64,000 nt of DNA from Paenibacillus agilis (GCF_007786455.1 NZ_VNJK01000001.1:3620673-3684672); one strand, 5' to 3'. Shown: positions 1 to 8,895, numbered from the stretch's first letter. The notes: generated from the sequence alone by a model not told the origin. Numbers and translations are program-made.

Positions 1-270
1 TTTTTGCTGTGTCAAAATATCTAATGTTTTTGCTGGACTTCTCTCATCCATATATTGTTTAATCTGCTTCAATGAAATACCCAAATGACGCAGAAACTTA
101 ATCATGTCTAACATAAAAAACTGATCCACCGTATAGTATCGATACTGTGTCTTCGGATCAACAATGGAAGGATGAAAAATCCCTTTTTCATCATAATAAC
201 GCAGCGTTGATTCGGGTATCCGGTGCATTCTAGCCATTTCGCCAATTGTAAACTTGGTATTTGTAAACAT
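1..270 (-). CDS. MerR-family transcriptional regulator, 3' part missing
   Basis: Only the first 90 codons lie in the window; the rest runs off the left edge. The reading begins MFTNTKFTIGEMARMHRI, followed by STLRYYDEKGIF, which is the winged-helix DNA-binding domain of MerR proteins (helix-turn-helix plus the RYYDxxG turn). A second-wing stretch (YRYYTVDQF) and the start of the dimerisation helix (LRHLGISLKQIKQYM) follow. The ATG is preceded by CTCGGAGGAGCG, a strong ribosome site. The layout resembles BltR/BmrR-type regulators, which sense ligands through a C-terminal domain that cannot be seen here, so the ligand is unknown. Confidence 0.9.
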   Translation of the reverse strand, partial: MFTNTKFTIGEMARMHRIPESTLRYYDEKGIFHPSIVDPKTQYRYYTVDQFFMLDMIKFLRHLGISLKQIKQYMDERSPAKTLDILTQQK

Positions 271-347
271 AGCGCTCCTCCGAGTGTGCCAACCTACAGA
301 ATGTATTATTCTTATCGCAGATGTCGTTCATTCGTTCATTTACGTAA

Positions 348-377
348 ACAAAAAGGCATCTCCCTGGAGACGCCCTT
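348..377 (-). terminator. Rho-independent terminator after the FGGY kinase gene
   Basis: On the minus strand a stem GGCGTCTC / GAGATGCC (one G-T pair) is followed by TTTTTGTTT. It lies about 25 bases past the kinase stop codon and would end that transcript before the MerR gene. Confidence 0.8.
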
Positions 378-399
378 CCGTTGCTATCTGTACATACAA

Positions 400-1899
400 T
401 TACTCTATAATGGGCAGTTGTCTCAAAAATGCAGCCGTTGGCTCATATCGCTGTTCATAGGCACGTTGATAACGATCATGCAGTTCCGCTCTCGTCTCAA
501 CCCGCTTCGTACCTCGCTGTTCGATGAGACGCTGAATAGCTGCACCATCTGCAATATGTCCCGTGCCCAGCATGGCTGTAAACGCAGCTCCAAGCAGCGT
601 AGCTTCATCTACCGTTGGGACGATCATCGTTGCGCCTGTTACATCCGCTTTCATTTGCAACCATGGCTCCGCTCGTGTTCCGCCGCCTACAGCGCGCATT
701 TCCGTTATCGATTGTCCACATACTCGTTCTCCGCTGCGACGGATCATCTCTAGTTGATATGACGTCCCTTCGCATACGGCTTGAAGAAGTTCTGCCTTGC
801 CGTGCTTATTGCTCAAGCCGATAAATGCTCCACGAGTATTGGAATTCGGGTGTGGTGCCCCACTTCCGCTTAAGTAAGGGAAGAACATAACATCACAAGG
901 ATATCGATCTTCTTGTGTTAATAAGGCTCTTACTTCATCGTAGGAGAGAGCATCATCCCCAAGCTGGCGTCTGATCCATTCCAAAGATCCACCCGACGAA
1001 GGATTTCCTCCCATCCAGAAACGCAATCCCGGAATAACATGATAACCATAGGACAGTCCCGTTTGGAAATCTTCTTCCCCAAGCTGAGTTGGATGCATCA
1101 GTCCAACCAATGTCTCAGCAGTCCCCATCGATGCAAACACATCCCCTGGAGAGACAGCTCCAACCGCTAAGGAAGCACATACATGATCATGTCCGCTGAC
1201 AGCAACAGCAGGTGCTGAATTTAATCCAAGCGCTTGCACTAGCTCTGCCTTCACCGGACCAAGCGGAGCACCGCTCGGATATACACCCGGGAACAAATCT
1301 GGCGATAAGCCAAAGTTCTGGATCCATTCGCGATCCCAATCGTTCGTGCGCATGTCATAGACGAACGTTCGTGTGGCCAGTGAAGGATCAAATGCCATCA
1401 CGCCGCTAAGACGGTAAGCAATAAACCCTGACACAGATACCCATCTTGCATCTCGGAACATGTCTGGATCTCGGTCATGCAGCCATAACAACTTTGGCAA
1501 ACCGTGCTTGAAAGACAAATGCAATCCACTGCGTTGAAATAGCTTCAAGCGTTCATCTGCTGCTCGCACTCGCTCTGCTTGCGGTGTTGAACTCGTATCA
1601 AACCATGGCAGTAAAGGAGATTGTATCGCACCGCTGTCTTTATGTAATAGAAGTCCGCTTTCCGCCATGCTGGCGATTCCAATCGCAGCAATATTTGCTC
1701 CCCCATGCTGCTCGGTCAATTCTCGAATCATCTCGACGACATCGGTCCATAACTGCTCGGCATCATAGACGACGTACCCTTCCCCAGTATCCTGAGTCAG
1801 CGTAGGTCGGCTAACGATACCCACAACCTCTCCGTTCTCTTCGAACAAACCGACTTTTCGATTCGTTGTTCCAAGATCAATACCTAGCATTCTCATCAT
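400..1899 (-). CDS. FGGY-family carbohydrate kinase
   Basis: Member of the FGGY sugar kinases, which phosphorylate sugars or sugar alcohols with ATP in the cytosol. The N-terminal phosphate-binding motif LGIDLGTTNRKVGL, the central SGHDHVCAS segment (probable catalytic Asp) and the C-terminal AVGGGTRAEPWLQMKAD segment are all present, and the 499 residues match the family. The start is taken at the ATG eight bases after AGGGAG; a GTG three codons upstream overlaps that ribosome site. It lies 67 bases after the sirtuin gene and ends at a good terminator, so the two are probably co-transcribed. The substrate cannot be read from the sequence. The neighbouring kdgK-eda pair suggests a sugar or sugar-acid catabolic setting; the sequence looks closer to fuculokinase/xylulokinase-like members than to glycerol kinase. 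Confidence 0.9.
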   Translation of the reverse strand: MMRMLGIDLGTTNRKVGLFEENGEVVGIVSRPTLTQDTGEGYVVYDAEQLWTDVVEMIRELTEQHGGANIAAIGIASMAESGLLLHKDSGAIQSPLLPWFDTSSTPQAERVRAADERLKLFQRSGLHLSFKHGLPKLLWLHDRDPDMFRDARWVSVSGFIAYRLSGVMAFDPSLATRTFVYDMRTNDWDREWIQNFGLSPDLFPGVYPSGAPLGPVKAELVQALGLNSAPAVAVSGHDHVCASLAVGAVSPGDVFASMGTAETLVGLMHPTQLGEEDFQTGLSYGYHVIPGLRFWMGGNPSSGGSLEWIRRQLGDDALSYDEVRALLTQEDRYPCDVMFFPYLSGSGAPHPNSNTRGAFIGLSNKHGKAELLQAVCEGTSYQLEMIRRSGERVCGQSITEMRAVGGGTRAEPWLQMKADVTGATMIVPTVDEATLLGAAFTAMLGTGHIADGAAIQRLIEQRGTKRVETRAELHDRYQRAYEQRYEPTAAFLRQLPIIE

Positions 1900-1966
1900 C
1901 TTGTCCACTCCCTAGTTGTTGCCTTCTCTATGATTTTGATTTGCATAATTTCTTCTTTTGGCCCAT

Positions 1967-2728
1967 TTACAGTCGCTTAAATGCTGCTTCCAATAGAAGC
2001 CCAGATGAATGATTAAATACAGCATCTGCTGCATTGTCAAACGGTGTACTTGTTCGATTAATGATGACAGTAGCAGCTTGACTCCCCATTTGCGCAAAGC
2101 TTGCAGCTGGCTGCACGGATAAAGATGTCCCTGCAATAATAAGCAGGTCGGTATGCTCAACATTACGAACGGCATCCGCAATTACTTGCTCATTTAGTGT
2201 TTCACCATACAGCACAACATCAGGCTTCAGCACTCCGCCACACGCTGGGCAATACGGAATAACGCTCACACTTTCCAGTACCGTTGCTAGTGGGTAACGC
2301 TTTTTGCATGATAGACAATCATTGCGATGCACGGAACCGTGAAGCTCAATCACTTCTTTACTACCTGCGGCCTGATGCAGTCCATCAATATTTTGAGTAA
2401 TTACGGCTTGGAGCTTCCCTTGCTGCTCCAATTGAGCTAATACTTGATGTCCTACATTCGGCTTCGCTTCAGGATGAATCAGCTTATCACGATAGAACGT
2501 ATAGAACATTTCTGGATCTCTATCATAAAAAGGTCGGCTCACCATTATTTCTGGAGCATGCGGGTATACTTGTTGTTTGGCAAAAACCCCATCTTGTGAG
2601 CGGAAGTCAGGGATACCACTTTCGGTAGAAGTACCCGCCCCTCCAAAAAATACGATTCGACTGTGTTCGCTTATATACTGGGCAAGCTTATCAGCAGCTT
2701 CATCAAATGAGTAGGTTCGGCTTGGCAT
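1967..2728 (-). CDS. NAD-dependent protein deacylase, Sir2 family (sirtuin)
   Basis: Sirtuins remove acyl groups from lysines of cytosolic proteins while consuming NAD. All signatures are visible in 253 residues: GAGTSTESGIPDFRS (residues 30-44, NAD site), TQNIDGLH (111-118), the catalytic His in ELHG (130), and a zinc-binding set CLSC (138, 141) and CPAC (160, 163). The start is uncertain. The chosen ATG follows AAAGGAG at a long spacing of 12 bases; an ATG four codons upstream directly abuts that site, and a GTG lies further up. The family is typically about 245 residues. A TATAAT at 2770-2775 upstream may be its own -10 element. The FGGY kinase gene follows 67 bases downstream. B. subtilis SrtN is the nearest named relative I recall. 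Confidence 0.93.
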   Translation of the reverse strand: MPSRTYSFDEAADKLAQYISEHSRIVFFGGAGTSTESGIPDFRSQDGVFAKQQVYPHAPEIMVSRPFYDRDPEMFYTFYRDKLIHPEAKPNVGHQVLAQLEQQGKLQAVITQNIDGLHQAAGSKEVIELHGSVHRNDCLSCKKRYPLATVLESVSVIPYCPACGGVLKPDVVLYGETLNEQVIADAVRNVEHTDLLIIAGTSLSVQPAASFAQMGSQAATVIINRTSTPFDNAADAVFNHSSGLLLEAAFKRL

Positions 2729-2799
2729 TCCTACACGCATCTCCTTTATCACTTCATTTTACTCGTATCATTATACATCGAACCGATGCAAAACAAAAA

Positions 2800-2853
2800 A
2801 CTACAAAAAGATGCCGATCAAGGTCAAATTGCTGTAAAAGACCTCAAACGGCA
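2800..2853 (-). terminator. Rho-independent terminator after eda
   Basis: On the minus strand TGCCG-TTTG-AGGTC pairs with GACCT-TGAT-CGGCA, two stems separated by an internal loop, followed by TCTTTTTGTAGTTTTTTG. It lies about 30 bases past the eda stop and separates kdgK-eda from the sirtuin-kinase pair. Confidence 0.75.
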
Positions 2854-2882
2854 CCATTATGTCTGTATATATAAATGACTGA

Positions 2883-3581
2883 TTAAGAACGTACCGCAAC
2901 CTCAACTTTGGCTGATAACTCAGCTTTTGCCTGATCATAAGCTTGTCTATAGCGCTCGGCTTGCTTGCGTACATGGCTCATATCACCAGTAGCAACGGCT
3001 TCCTTTGTAAGATCAGAACCGATTCCAACTGCCACAGCCCCTGAACGCAGCCATTCGCCAATATTACTAACATTCACTCCGCCTGTCGGCATGAAGTTCG
3101 CTTGCGGAAGCGGCCCTTTCAGTGTTTGAATGATGGACGGCGCAAACATATTTCCAGGGAACAGTTTTACAATGTCAACACCAAGCTCCAACGCATGCTG
3201 CACATCCTTAATTGTCATCGTGCCTGGCATCATCGGTACTTGATACAAATTGCATATTTTAACGGTCTCGGGATCTAGTGATGGACTAACGATGAAATCG
3301 GAACCTGCCAGCATAGCAGCACGGGCAGTAGCGGGATCCAATACGGTACCCGCTCCAATAATCGCATAAGGGCGATCCGACTGCGGATCAGATGAATACT
3401 TCATACTAAGCTGTTCAATCGCACGCAAAGCATGTGGAACCGTCAATGTAATTTCGATGACTCGAATGCCGCCTGCTATCGCTTGCTCTGCCATTTCAAC
3501 AACTTGCTCGTAACTGTCAGCACGAAGGACAGCAACAACACCTTCGGCGTGAATCGCCTGTAGAAGTCTAATCTTGTTCAT
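2883..3581 (-). CDS. eda: 2-keto-3-deoxy-6-phosphogluconate / 4-hydroxy-2-oxoglutarate aldolase
   Basis: Class I aldolase that splits KDPG into pyruvate and glyceraldehyde 3-phosphate, the last step of ketodeoxygluconate catabolism and of the Entner-Doudoroff route. The TIM-barrel motifs are clear: EITLTVPHA with the proposed catalytic Glu at 43, IGAGTVLD (75-82), VSPSLDP, and the Schiff-base Lys 139 in DIVKLFPGN, then PTGGVN near the phosphate site. At 232 residues it is slightly longer than the usual 205-215 because of a short insertion around KYSSDPQSDR and a charged C-terminal tail. AAGGGAGAG lies ten bases before the ATG. It starts 25 bases after kdgK, so the KDG kinase product feeds directly into this enzyme. 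Confidence 0.95.
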   Translation of the reverse strand: MNKIRLLQAIHAEGVVAVLRADSYEQVVEMAEQAIAGGIRVIEITLTVPHALRAIEQLSMKYSSDPQSDRPYAIIGAGTVLDPATARAAMLAGSDFIVSPSLDPETVKICNLYQVPMMPGTMTIKDVQHALELGVDIVKLFPGNMFAPSIIQTLKGPLPQANFMPTGGVNVSNIGEWLRSGAVAVGIGSDLTKEAVATGDMSHVRKQAERYRQAYDQAKAELSAKVEVAVRS

Positions 3582-3606
3582 CAGTTAAGCACTCTCCCTT
3601 ATCCAT

Positions 3607-4590
3607 TTATCTCTCAATATGTATCGAATTCGTCAAACTAGCCTGCACTTGCTTCCATGTGGGAAGCGCTTCCCAATCACCTACTGCTTGAACGACCATA
3701 GCCCCCGATACATTTCCTAGCTGTACCGCTTCAACAGGCTCATAGCCTCGCAATAGCCCTGACAATACACCTGCACAGAAAGCATCTCCAGCGCCTACAG
3801 TATCCAACACATGCTCGACAGGTTTATACGGTACCTCGTCCACTTGAGAACCGCGAACGACATAGTTCACACCGCGCCCCTGCTCGATGCCGCCTTTAAC
3901 AATGCACACCGCAGGGATCATAGCCAGCTGCTTGAAAATATGACGCTCATCATCCGTATTGTAGAGCAGCTTTAACTCATCGAGCCCAGGTAAAAAATAA
4001 TCACACTCATGAGCCAACGGCAGCAGTCGTGCTCTCGCTTCTTCAATAGACCAGAGCTTTAAGCGCAAATTCGGATCAAAGCTGACTTTGCGTCCCGCGT
4101 CTTTAGAGATCCGGACGGCCGCCTCAACCGTATTGGCACAGTTATCATTCAAAGCGCATGTAATCCCTGTCACATGAAGCATACGTGCCGACTTAATAAA
4201 TGCTGTATCCAGCATGTCAGGCTGCATCGTGCTTGCGGCAGAATGCTTCCTATAGTAATAGACAGATGAACGCCCGCCTACCGATTCTCGCAGCATAATG
4301 CCAGTTGGTGAAGTCTCAATATGTTGAACACGCGAAACATCTACGCCTTCGCCACGAATGGCTTTTACAACATAATGTCCATATGGATCATCACCGAGCA
4401 AGCTCATCCATGCAGAACGATGTCCTAATCTAGACAGTCCGATGGCTACATTGCTTTCAGCGCCGCCAAATGATTTCTGAACGGTAGAAGCATATTCCAA
4501 TCCCCGTGAATCAGCCGCATGCAGCAGTGCCATCGATTCACCTAACGTGACTAACTCTAGCTGATCACGATGAGACAACGTTTCATTCAT
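3607..4590 (-). CDS. kdgK: 2-keto-3-deoxygluconate kinase (PfkB family)
   Basis: PfkB/ribokinase-family sugar kinase of 327 residues. Visible landmarks are the N-terminal GESMALLHA, the substrate-side GGAESNVAIGLSRLG (PfkB signature 1 region), SFDPNLRLKLW typical of KDG kinases, and the C-terminal DTVGAGDAFCAG with the catalytic Asp. Together with the adjacent aldolase this gives KDG to KDPG to pyruvate plus glyceraldehyde 3-phosphate, a route for pectin, glucuronate or galacturonate breakdown products. The start is the ATG after AAGGAG with a 12-base gap; a TTG three codons upstream is only three bases from that site. A good sigma-A promoter lies just upstream. The upstream dehydratase and isomerase genes of the pathway are not in the window. 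Confidence 0.92.
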   Translation of the reverse strand: MNETLSHRDQLELVTLGESMALLHAADSRGLEYASTVQKSFGGAESNVAIGLSRLGHRSAWMSLLGDDPYGHYVVKAIRGEGVDVSRVQHIETSPTGIMLRESVGGRSSVYYYRKHSAASTMQPDMLDTAFIKSARMLHVTGITCALNDNCANTVEAAVRISKDAGRKVSFDPNLRLKLWSIEEARARLLPLAHECDYFLPGLDELKLLYNTDDERHIFKQLAMIPAVCIVKGGIEQGRGVNYVVRGSQVDEVPYKPVEHVLDTVGAGDAFCAGVLSGLLRGYEPVEAVQLGNVSGAMVVQAVGDWEALPTWKQVQASLTNSIHIER

Positions 4591-4629
4591 GAGAGACAAC
4601 CGCTCCTTCCACGTCTTGGATATAACTTA

Positions 4630-4658
4630 AGTGTATATCTACCAAAAGTTACCGTCAA
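4630..4658 (-). promoter_or_regulatory. Sigma-A promoter of kdgK-eda
   Basis: On the minus strand TTGACG, 17 bases, TACACT. This is an almost canonical sigma-A promoter ending about 40 bases before the kdgK start. Confidence 0.7.
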
Positions 4659-4794
4659 TCTTTATCCTTGTCGGGTATATAGAATCTCGCCGCTATAGTT
4701 TCAAAAGGTTAGTAGATTTCATCGCTCTAAATAGAGCCATCATCATTCCTCGTTCAAAAAAATGTCATAAGGTAAAACGATCTATTTATATGTT

Positions 4795-4810
4795 TGTGAC
4801 ATCGATCACA
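4795..4810. promoter_or_regulatory. CRP/FNR-type palindromic operator
   Basis: TGTGA-CATCGA-TCACA matches the TGTGA-N6-TCACA site of CRP/FNR-family regulators in both half-sites, and the flanks extend the arms to TTGTGA/TCACAA. It lies in the intergenic region between divergent kdgK and the acyltransferase gene. A TATGAT at 4827-4832 downstream, facing the acyltransferase gene, could be a -10 element; no good -35 accompanies it, as expected for an activated promoter. In Bacillus, Fnr uses this consensus. The regulator and target direction are inferred. Confidence 0.6.
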
Positions 4811-4904
4811 ATCTATTGCTCCATCGTATGATATCTTGTGGATATAGATAAACGAATGCAGCATCACGCGTGAAATAGGCCGCATCCTAGAGGAGGATTT
4901 AACC

Positions 4905-5993
4905 ATGTGGCTTCGCCTTGTGCCTCATCGCACGCGAAGTAAAGCGCCGATAATCTCACATGGGAGTGGAGAGACATTCGGCCTCAACTTACGATTCTTG
5001 CTTATTGTCACCGTCTTTATCGCTAATGCAATTGAACCGTTAATTAACACAATGCCTGAGATGAAAGCCTTGTTCTTATGGATATTTACTTTCCATATGC
5101 CACTCTTTGTCGGTGTTACGGGCTATTTTGCACGAACGAATCTTTTTGGACCGAATGGCAATCGAATCTTGAAGCAAATCGCCTTGCAGTATGTTCTATT
5201 TCAATCTATTTACTCTGTACTGGATATGACGATGTTTCAGTTACCTGGTATTACACATTCCTTTTTTATTCCTTATTTATTGCTATGGTTCCTTGTCGGT
5301 CATGCGATATGGAGACTCGTGCTGCGAAGCTTTATTCGATGGAATGTACGTTATCCCATTTGGGTAGCTGTAGCGTTAGGTGTATTTATAGGATTCATTC
5401 CTATTGAAGGAGATTGGCTTGGACTTTCTCGTACATTCGTGTACTTGCCATTTTTCATTATCGGCTACTATTTCCCTTTCAGCACTCTAGCTCGATGGTT
5501 CGCTACGCCTATACGTTTTATAGCTGCAGGCATATCTGGAATTCTGCTTGTTGCACTGTTTCAACTACATCCCTATATTGATCCTGCATGGCTTATGAAC
5601 AGCTTTACGTATGAACAATTAGGATGGGAAATCAATACACTTGCAATTATGATGCGATTATCCATTTATGCACTGGAACTACTGGCATCGGCAGCATTTC
5701 TAGCATGGGTTCCTACGCGAATATGTGCGATTACCGATTGCGGACGACGAACTTTGTATGTATTTCTTATACACGGGCTGCTCATTCGATTTGCTGAATA
5801 TTTTGGCCTCTATACGTACATTGATTCGAGTATATTGGCAATCTGTCTCATACTAGTATCTGTAGGTTGTACGGTCATTCTTACCCATAGATTCGTAAAA
5901 AACGTTTGTCACCCATTGATCGAACCAGATGGAGAAGCTGTATTTGGCTGGATCCGCCTTCAACCAAGGCGACGGCGCATGAAGCATAGTTAG
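4905..5993 (+). CDS. Membrane acyltransferase, Acyl_transf_3 / fucose 4-O-acetylase-like
   Basis: A 362-residue integral membrane protein with about ten hydrophobic segments. It resembles acyltransferase-3 proteins that O-acetylate cell-surface sugars: the first segments carry LRFLLIVTVFIANAIEPL and FTFHMPLFVGVTGYFAR (the conserved membrane HMPLF motif with His), and the end carries TLYVFLIHGLLIRF. It fits the 'fucose 4-O-acetylase and related' subgroup best. AGAGGAGG lies before the ATG. It is monocistronic and ends at a bidirectional terminator. The divergent CRP/FNR-type site suggests regulated expression. The acceptor sugar is unknown. Confidence 0.85.
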   Translation: MWLRLVPHRTRSKAPIISHGSGETFGLNLRFLLIVTVFIANAIEPLINTMPEMKALFLWIFTFHMPLFVGVTGYFARTNLFGPNGNRILKQIALQYVLFQSIYSVLDMTMFQLPGITHSFFIPYLLLWFLVGHAIWRLVLRSFIRWNVRYPIWVAVALGVFIGFIPIEGDWLGLSRTFVYLPFFIIGYYFPFSTLARWFATPIRFIAAGISGILLVALFQLHPYIDPAWLMNSFTYEQLGWEINTLAIMMRLSIYALELLASAAFLAWVPTRICAITDCGRRTLYVFLIHGLLIRFAEYFGLYTYIDSSILAICLILVSVGCTVILTHRFVKNVCHPLIEPDGEAVFGWIRLQPRRRRMKHS

Positions 5994-6080
5994 CCTCCCC
6001 CCGCTAACGCTTTCCCTCAATGCGCTGCAAGTTGTACCAGTCAGATGCTTCATATATAATTCACACGCTTCACTCCTGCA

Positions 6081-6115
6081 AAGAAGACACGGATTGCTCC
6101 GTGTCTTCTTTGATT
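6081..6115. terminator. Bidirectional terminator between acyltransferase and signal peptidase genes
   Basis: A perfect 13-bp stem (AAGAAGACACGGA / TCCGTGTCTTCTT) with a TTGC loop. The stem ends are A/T rich on both sides, so it can serve both convergent genes. Confidence 0.85.
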
Positions 6116-6149
6116 TCTACTGAATATCTCAGCTTATGTAATTATGAGG

Positions 6150-6710
6150 TTATTTAATAAGTTCAATATCATTGAGCGGCCAAAAGACCAGCTCTGCCCG
6201 ACCTACAATTGCATCAAAGCCGACAAATCCTTCCGAAGGATCACGGCTGTCACGGCTCTTGGATCGATTATCTCCCATTACGAATAACGTATTTTCTGGC
6301 ACAGTTTGCTCTGCAAAATCGATGAAATTGTACGAAGTCCCTGCCTTTTTCGCTTGTTCTACGGCTTCTTTTAAATAAGGCTCATCAAATAGCTTGCCAT
6401 TTATATAAACTTGATCTCCTTCTACTCTTACTTTTTCACCAGGGAGTGCAATGACTCGCTTTATATGATCTGGCCCTTTTTTGGATTGAAAGACAATAAT
6501 TTCTCCTCTTTTTGGTTCAGCAAACTGATAAAGTAGTTTATTCACAATTACTCTTTCACCAGTATAAAGCCTAGGTTCCATAGAATACCCGCTTACGACA
6601 GAAGGCGAAGCTATAAACGACCGCAGTACAAAGAAAATGATAACGGCCAACAAAATGGCTTTAGCCCATTCCCATACTTGATTTTTAGTTTGCGCAGCTT
6701 GCTTATCCAA
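6150..6710 (-). CDS. lepB: Type I signal peptidase
   Basis: Membrane-anchored Ser/Lys protease that cleaves signal peptides outside the membrane. It has 186 residues, the size of the short Gram-positive SipS/SipT type. A single N-terminal transmembrane helix (AILLAVIIFFVL, residues 18-29) precedes the catalytic Ser 43 in SGYSMEP, the general-base Lys 84 in DHIKRVIALPG, and the conserved MGDNRSKSRDSR box. The start codon is TTG with AGAGAGGA 12 bases upstream. A sigma-A promoter (TTGACA, 17, TACCAT) lies about 100 bases upstream. It is monocistronic, convergent with the acyltransferase gene. sipS/sipT-like would be the Bacillus name. Confidence 0.95.
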   Translation of the reverse strand: MDKQAAQTKNQVWEWAKAILLAVIIFFVLRSFIASPSVVSGYSMEPRLYTGERVIVNKLLYQFAEPKRGEIIVFQSKKGPDHIKRVIALPGEKVRVEGDQVYINGKLFDEPYLKEAVEQAKKAGTSYNFIDFAEQTVPENTLFVMGDNRSKSRDSRDPSEGFVGFDAIVGRAELVFWPLNDIELIK

Positions 6711-7124
6711 TGCTAATCACGGTCCTCTCTATTTGGATTTTGAACTCTCGACCTAACACTGACAAGGCATTTAACTAACAAAAGGACTCAACTATTCGAT
6801 TTTATTACATAATTATGGTATCAACTAGCAACAATGGTGTCAAATGTATCCTAATATCATGACAAATACATTTCCCAATATTCCATTCGCCCCCTATCGA
6901 GCATTTAGCAAGACTAACACCTACACCTATTACTCCTATTTATTTAAAATGAAATAGACTTCTTCATACACAATGTGCATAACGAAATCGTTTTAACTGA
7001 TTTTTGCGTTTCTATCGCGTTTTTCTAGCTGTTTCTTGGTAGAAATTACTCATTAGTTGTGATAGACTCAATAGAAATATACACACACCAATGCAATAAC
7101 GCGAAGAAGTGGAGGATATTGGAT
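6711..7124. other. Divergent intergenic region between lepB and ilvD
   Basis: A/T-rich, about 410 bases without a credible gene. It holds the lepB promoter on the minus strand. The ilvD side shows only weak promoter candidates (for example TTGGTA with TGATAG 18 bases later near 7040-7070). No T-box or other riboswitch core was recognised. Confidence 0.6.
6815..6843 (-). promoter_or_regulatory. Sigma-A promoter of the signal peptidase gene
   Basis: On the minus strand TTGACA, 17 bases, TACCAT. The -35 is perfect and the -10 matches four of six bases. Confidence 0.55.
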
Positions 7125-8810
7125 ATGAAAGCCCCTAAGATGCGTTCAGACATGATCAAGAAAGGTTTCGATCGCGCCCCTCACCGCAGCTTGCTGCGCG
7201 CTGCAGGCGTGAAGGAAGAAGACTTTGATAAGCCGTTTATTGCTGTATGTAACTCGTACATAGACATCGTTCCTGGCCATGTTCATTTGCAGGAATTCGG
7301 TAAGATCGTAAAAGAAGCAATTCGTGAAGCTGGCGGTGTTCCGTTCGAATTTAACACGATTGGTGTTGACGACGGAATTGCGATGGGCCATATCGGTATG
7401 CGCTATTCCCTCCCTAGCCGAGAAATTATTGCAGACTCGCTAGAAACGGTAGTATCCGCACACTGGTTTGACGGTATGGTGTGCATTCCTAACTGCGACA
7501 AGATTACACCGGGCATGATTATGGGAGCATTGCGTGTCAATATCCCTACTGTATTTGTAAGCGGTGGGCCAATGAAAGCAGGTAAAGACTCCAATGGCCG
7601 CTCGATCTCCTTGTCGAGTGTATTTGAAGGCGTAGGGGCTTTTCAAGCAGGTAAAATAGACGAGGCAAGTCTAACAGAGCTTGAACAATACGGTTGTCCT
7701 ACTTGTGGCTCCTGCTCTGGTATGTTCACAGCCAACTCTATGAACTGTTTAGCAGAAGCAATGGGTATTGCTCTACCAGGTAATGGTACGATACTAGCCG
7801 TATCTCCAGAGCGCCGCGAGTTCGTTAAGAAATCCGCGAAGCAGCTTATGGAACTTATTAAGTCTGATTTGAAACCACGCGATATCGTGACAAAAGAAGC
7901 GATCGACAACGCATTTGCAGTTGATATGGCGATGGGTGGATCTACGAATACGGTGTTGCATACGCTTGCTATCGCGATCGAAGCAGGCATTGACTATCCA
8001 ATCGCTCGTATTAATGAAGTGGCACAGCGTGTCCCTCATTTGGCGAAGATTGCTCCAGCTTCTGACTATCATATTGAAGATGTTCATTTGGCTGGCGGTG
8101 TCAGCGCTGTACTTAACGAGCTGCTCAAAAAAGAAGGGGCTCTGCACGGCGATTGCATAACGGTAACAGGCAAAACATTACGCGAAAACGTGCAAGACTC
8201 ACCTATTCAAGATACAGATGTTATCCATACGCTGGATAATCCGCATTCAGAGCGTGGCGGCTTGGCTGTCCTCTTCGGTAATTTAGCTCCTGAAGGCGCG
8301 ATTATCAAGGTTGGAGCAGTTGACGCATCTGTTGGTGGACGCCATGTTGGCCCAGCCATCTGCTTCGATTCTCAAGATGAAGCGCTAGCTGGTATCGCAA
8401 ACGGCCTCGTTAAAGAAGGACATGTCGTTGTCATTCGCTACGAAGGTCCTAAGGGCGGCCCAGGTATGCCGGAAATGCTTGCACCTACATCGCAAATCGT
8501 AGGTATGGGCCTAGGAGCCAAAGTCGGTCTAATCACAGATGGGCGCTTCTCAGGGGCATCTCGTGGAATTAGTATCGGCCACATTTCTCCTGAAGCAGCA
8601 GAAGGTGGACCGATTGCTTTCGTTCATGACGGAGATATTATCGACCTCGACCTTCATAACCGCAAGATCGAGCTGCAAGTCTCTGATGAAGAATTAGAAG
8701 CTCGCCGTGCGAACTGGAAGCCATTTGAGCCTAAGGTTAAGACTGGCTATCTAGCTCGCTACTCTAAGCTCGTAACAAATGCGAGCCAAGGTGCCATACT
8801 CAAAATTTAA
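7125..8810 (+). CDS. ilvD: Dihydroxy-acid dehydratase
   Basis: Fe-S enzyme that dehydrates 2,3-dihydroxy-isovalerate and its methylvalerate homologue to the 2-keto acids of valine, isoleucine and leucine synthesis. The 561 residues match the family. Cluster and active-site motifs are intact: [39 protein letters not shown], and the C-terminal [11 protein letters not shown]. The start is the ATG nine bases after GTGGAGG; an in-frame ATG 22 codons upstream has no ribosome site and would add a non-conserved leader. The gene stands alone and ends in a strong terminator. Confidence 0.97.
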   Translation: MKAPKMRSDMIKKGFDRAPHRSLLRAAGVKEEDFDKPFIAVCNSYIDIVPGHVHLQEFGKIVKEAIREAGGVPFEFNTIGVDDGIAMGHIGMRYSLPSREIIADSLETVVSAHWFDGMVCIPNCDKITPGMIMGALRVNIPTVFVSGGPMKAGKDSNGRSISLSSVFEGVGAFQAGKIDEASLTELEQYGCPTCGSCSGMFTANSMNCLAEAMGIALPGNGTILAVSPERREFVKKSAKQLMELIKSDLKPRDIVTKEAIDNAFAVDMAMGGSTNTVLHTLAIAIEAGIDYPIARINEVAQRVPHLAKIAPASDYHIEDVHLAGGVSAVLNELLKKEGALHGDCITVTGKTLRENVQDSPIQDTDVIHTLDNPHSERGGLAVLFGNLAPEGAIIKVGAVDASVGGRHVGPAICFDSQDEALAGIANGLVKEGHVVVIRYEGPKGGPGMPEMLAPTSQIVGMGLGAKVGLITDGRFSGASRGISIGHISPEAAEGGPIAFVHDGDIIDLDLHNRKIELQVSDEELEARRANWKPFEPKVKTGYLARYSKLVTNASQGAILKI

Positions 8811-8838
8811 CGAATTGTACAGCACTTATATATAATAG

Positions 8839-8895
8839 AAGGGACTTGCCATCTTGTAGAAATATTCTACTTGTCGGGCAAGTCCCTTGTTCTTG
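8839..8895 (+). terminator. Rho-independent terminator after ilvD
   Basis: A 12-bp perfect stem (AAGGGACTTGCC / GGCAAGTCCCTT) encloses a second small hairpin (GTAGAA/TTCTAC). It is followed by the T-rich hexamer repeat. Confidence 0.75.

Noticed and set aside
4631..4831. 66-codon open frame over the kdgK promoter
   Set aside because: It covers a good promoter and the CRP/FNR-type site, has no ribosome site and no recognisable product.
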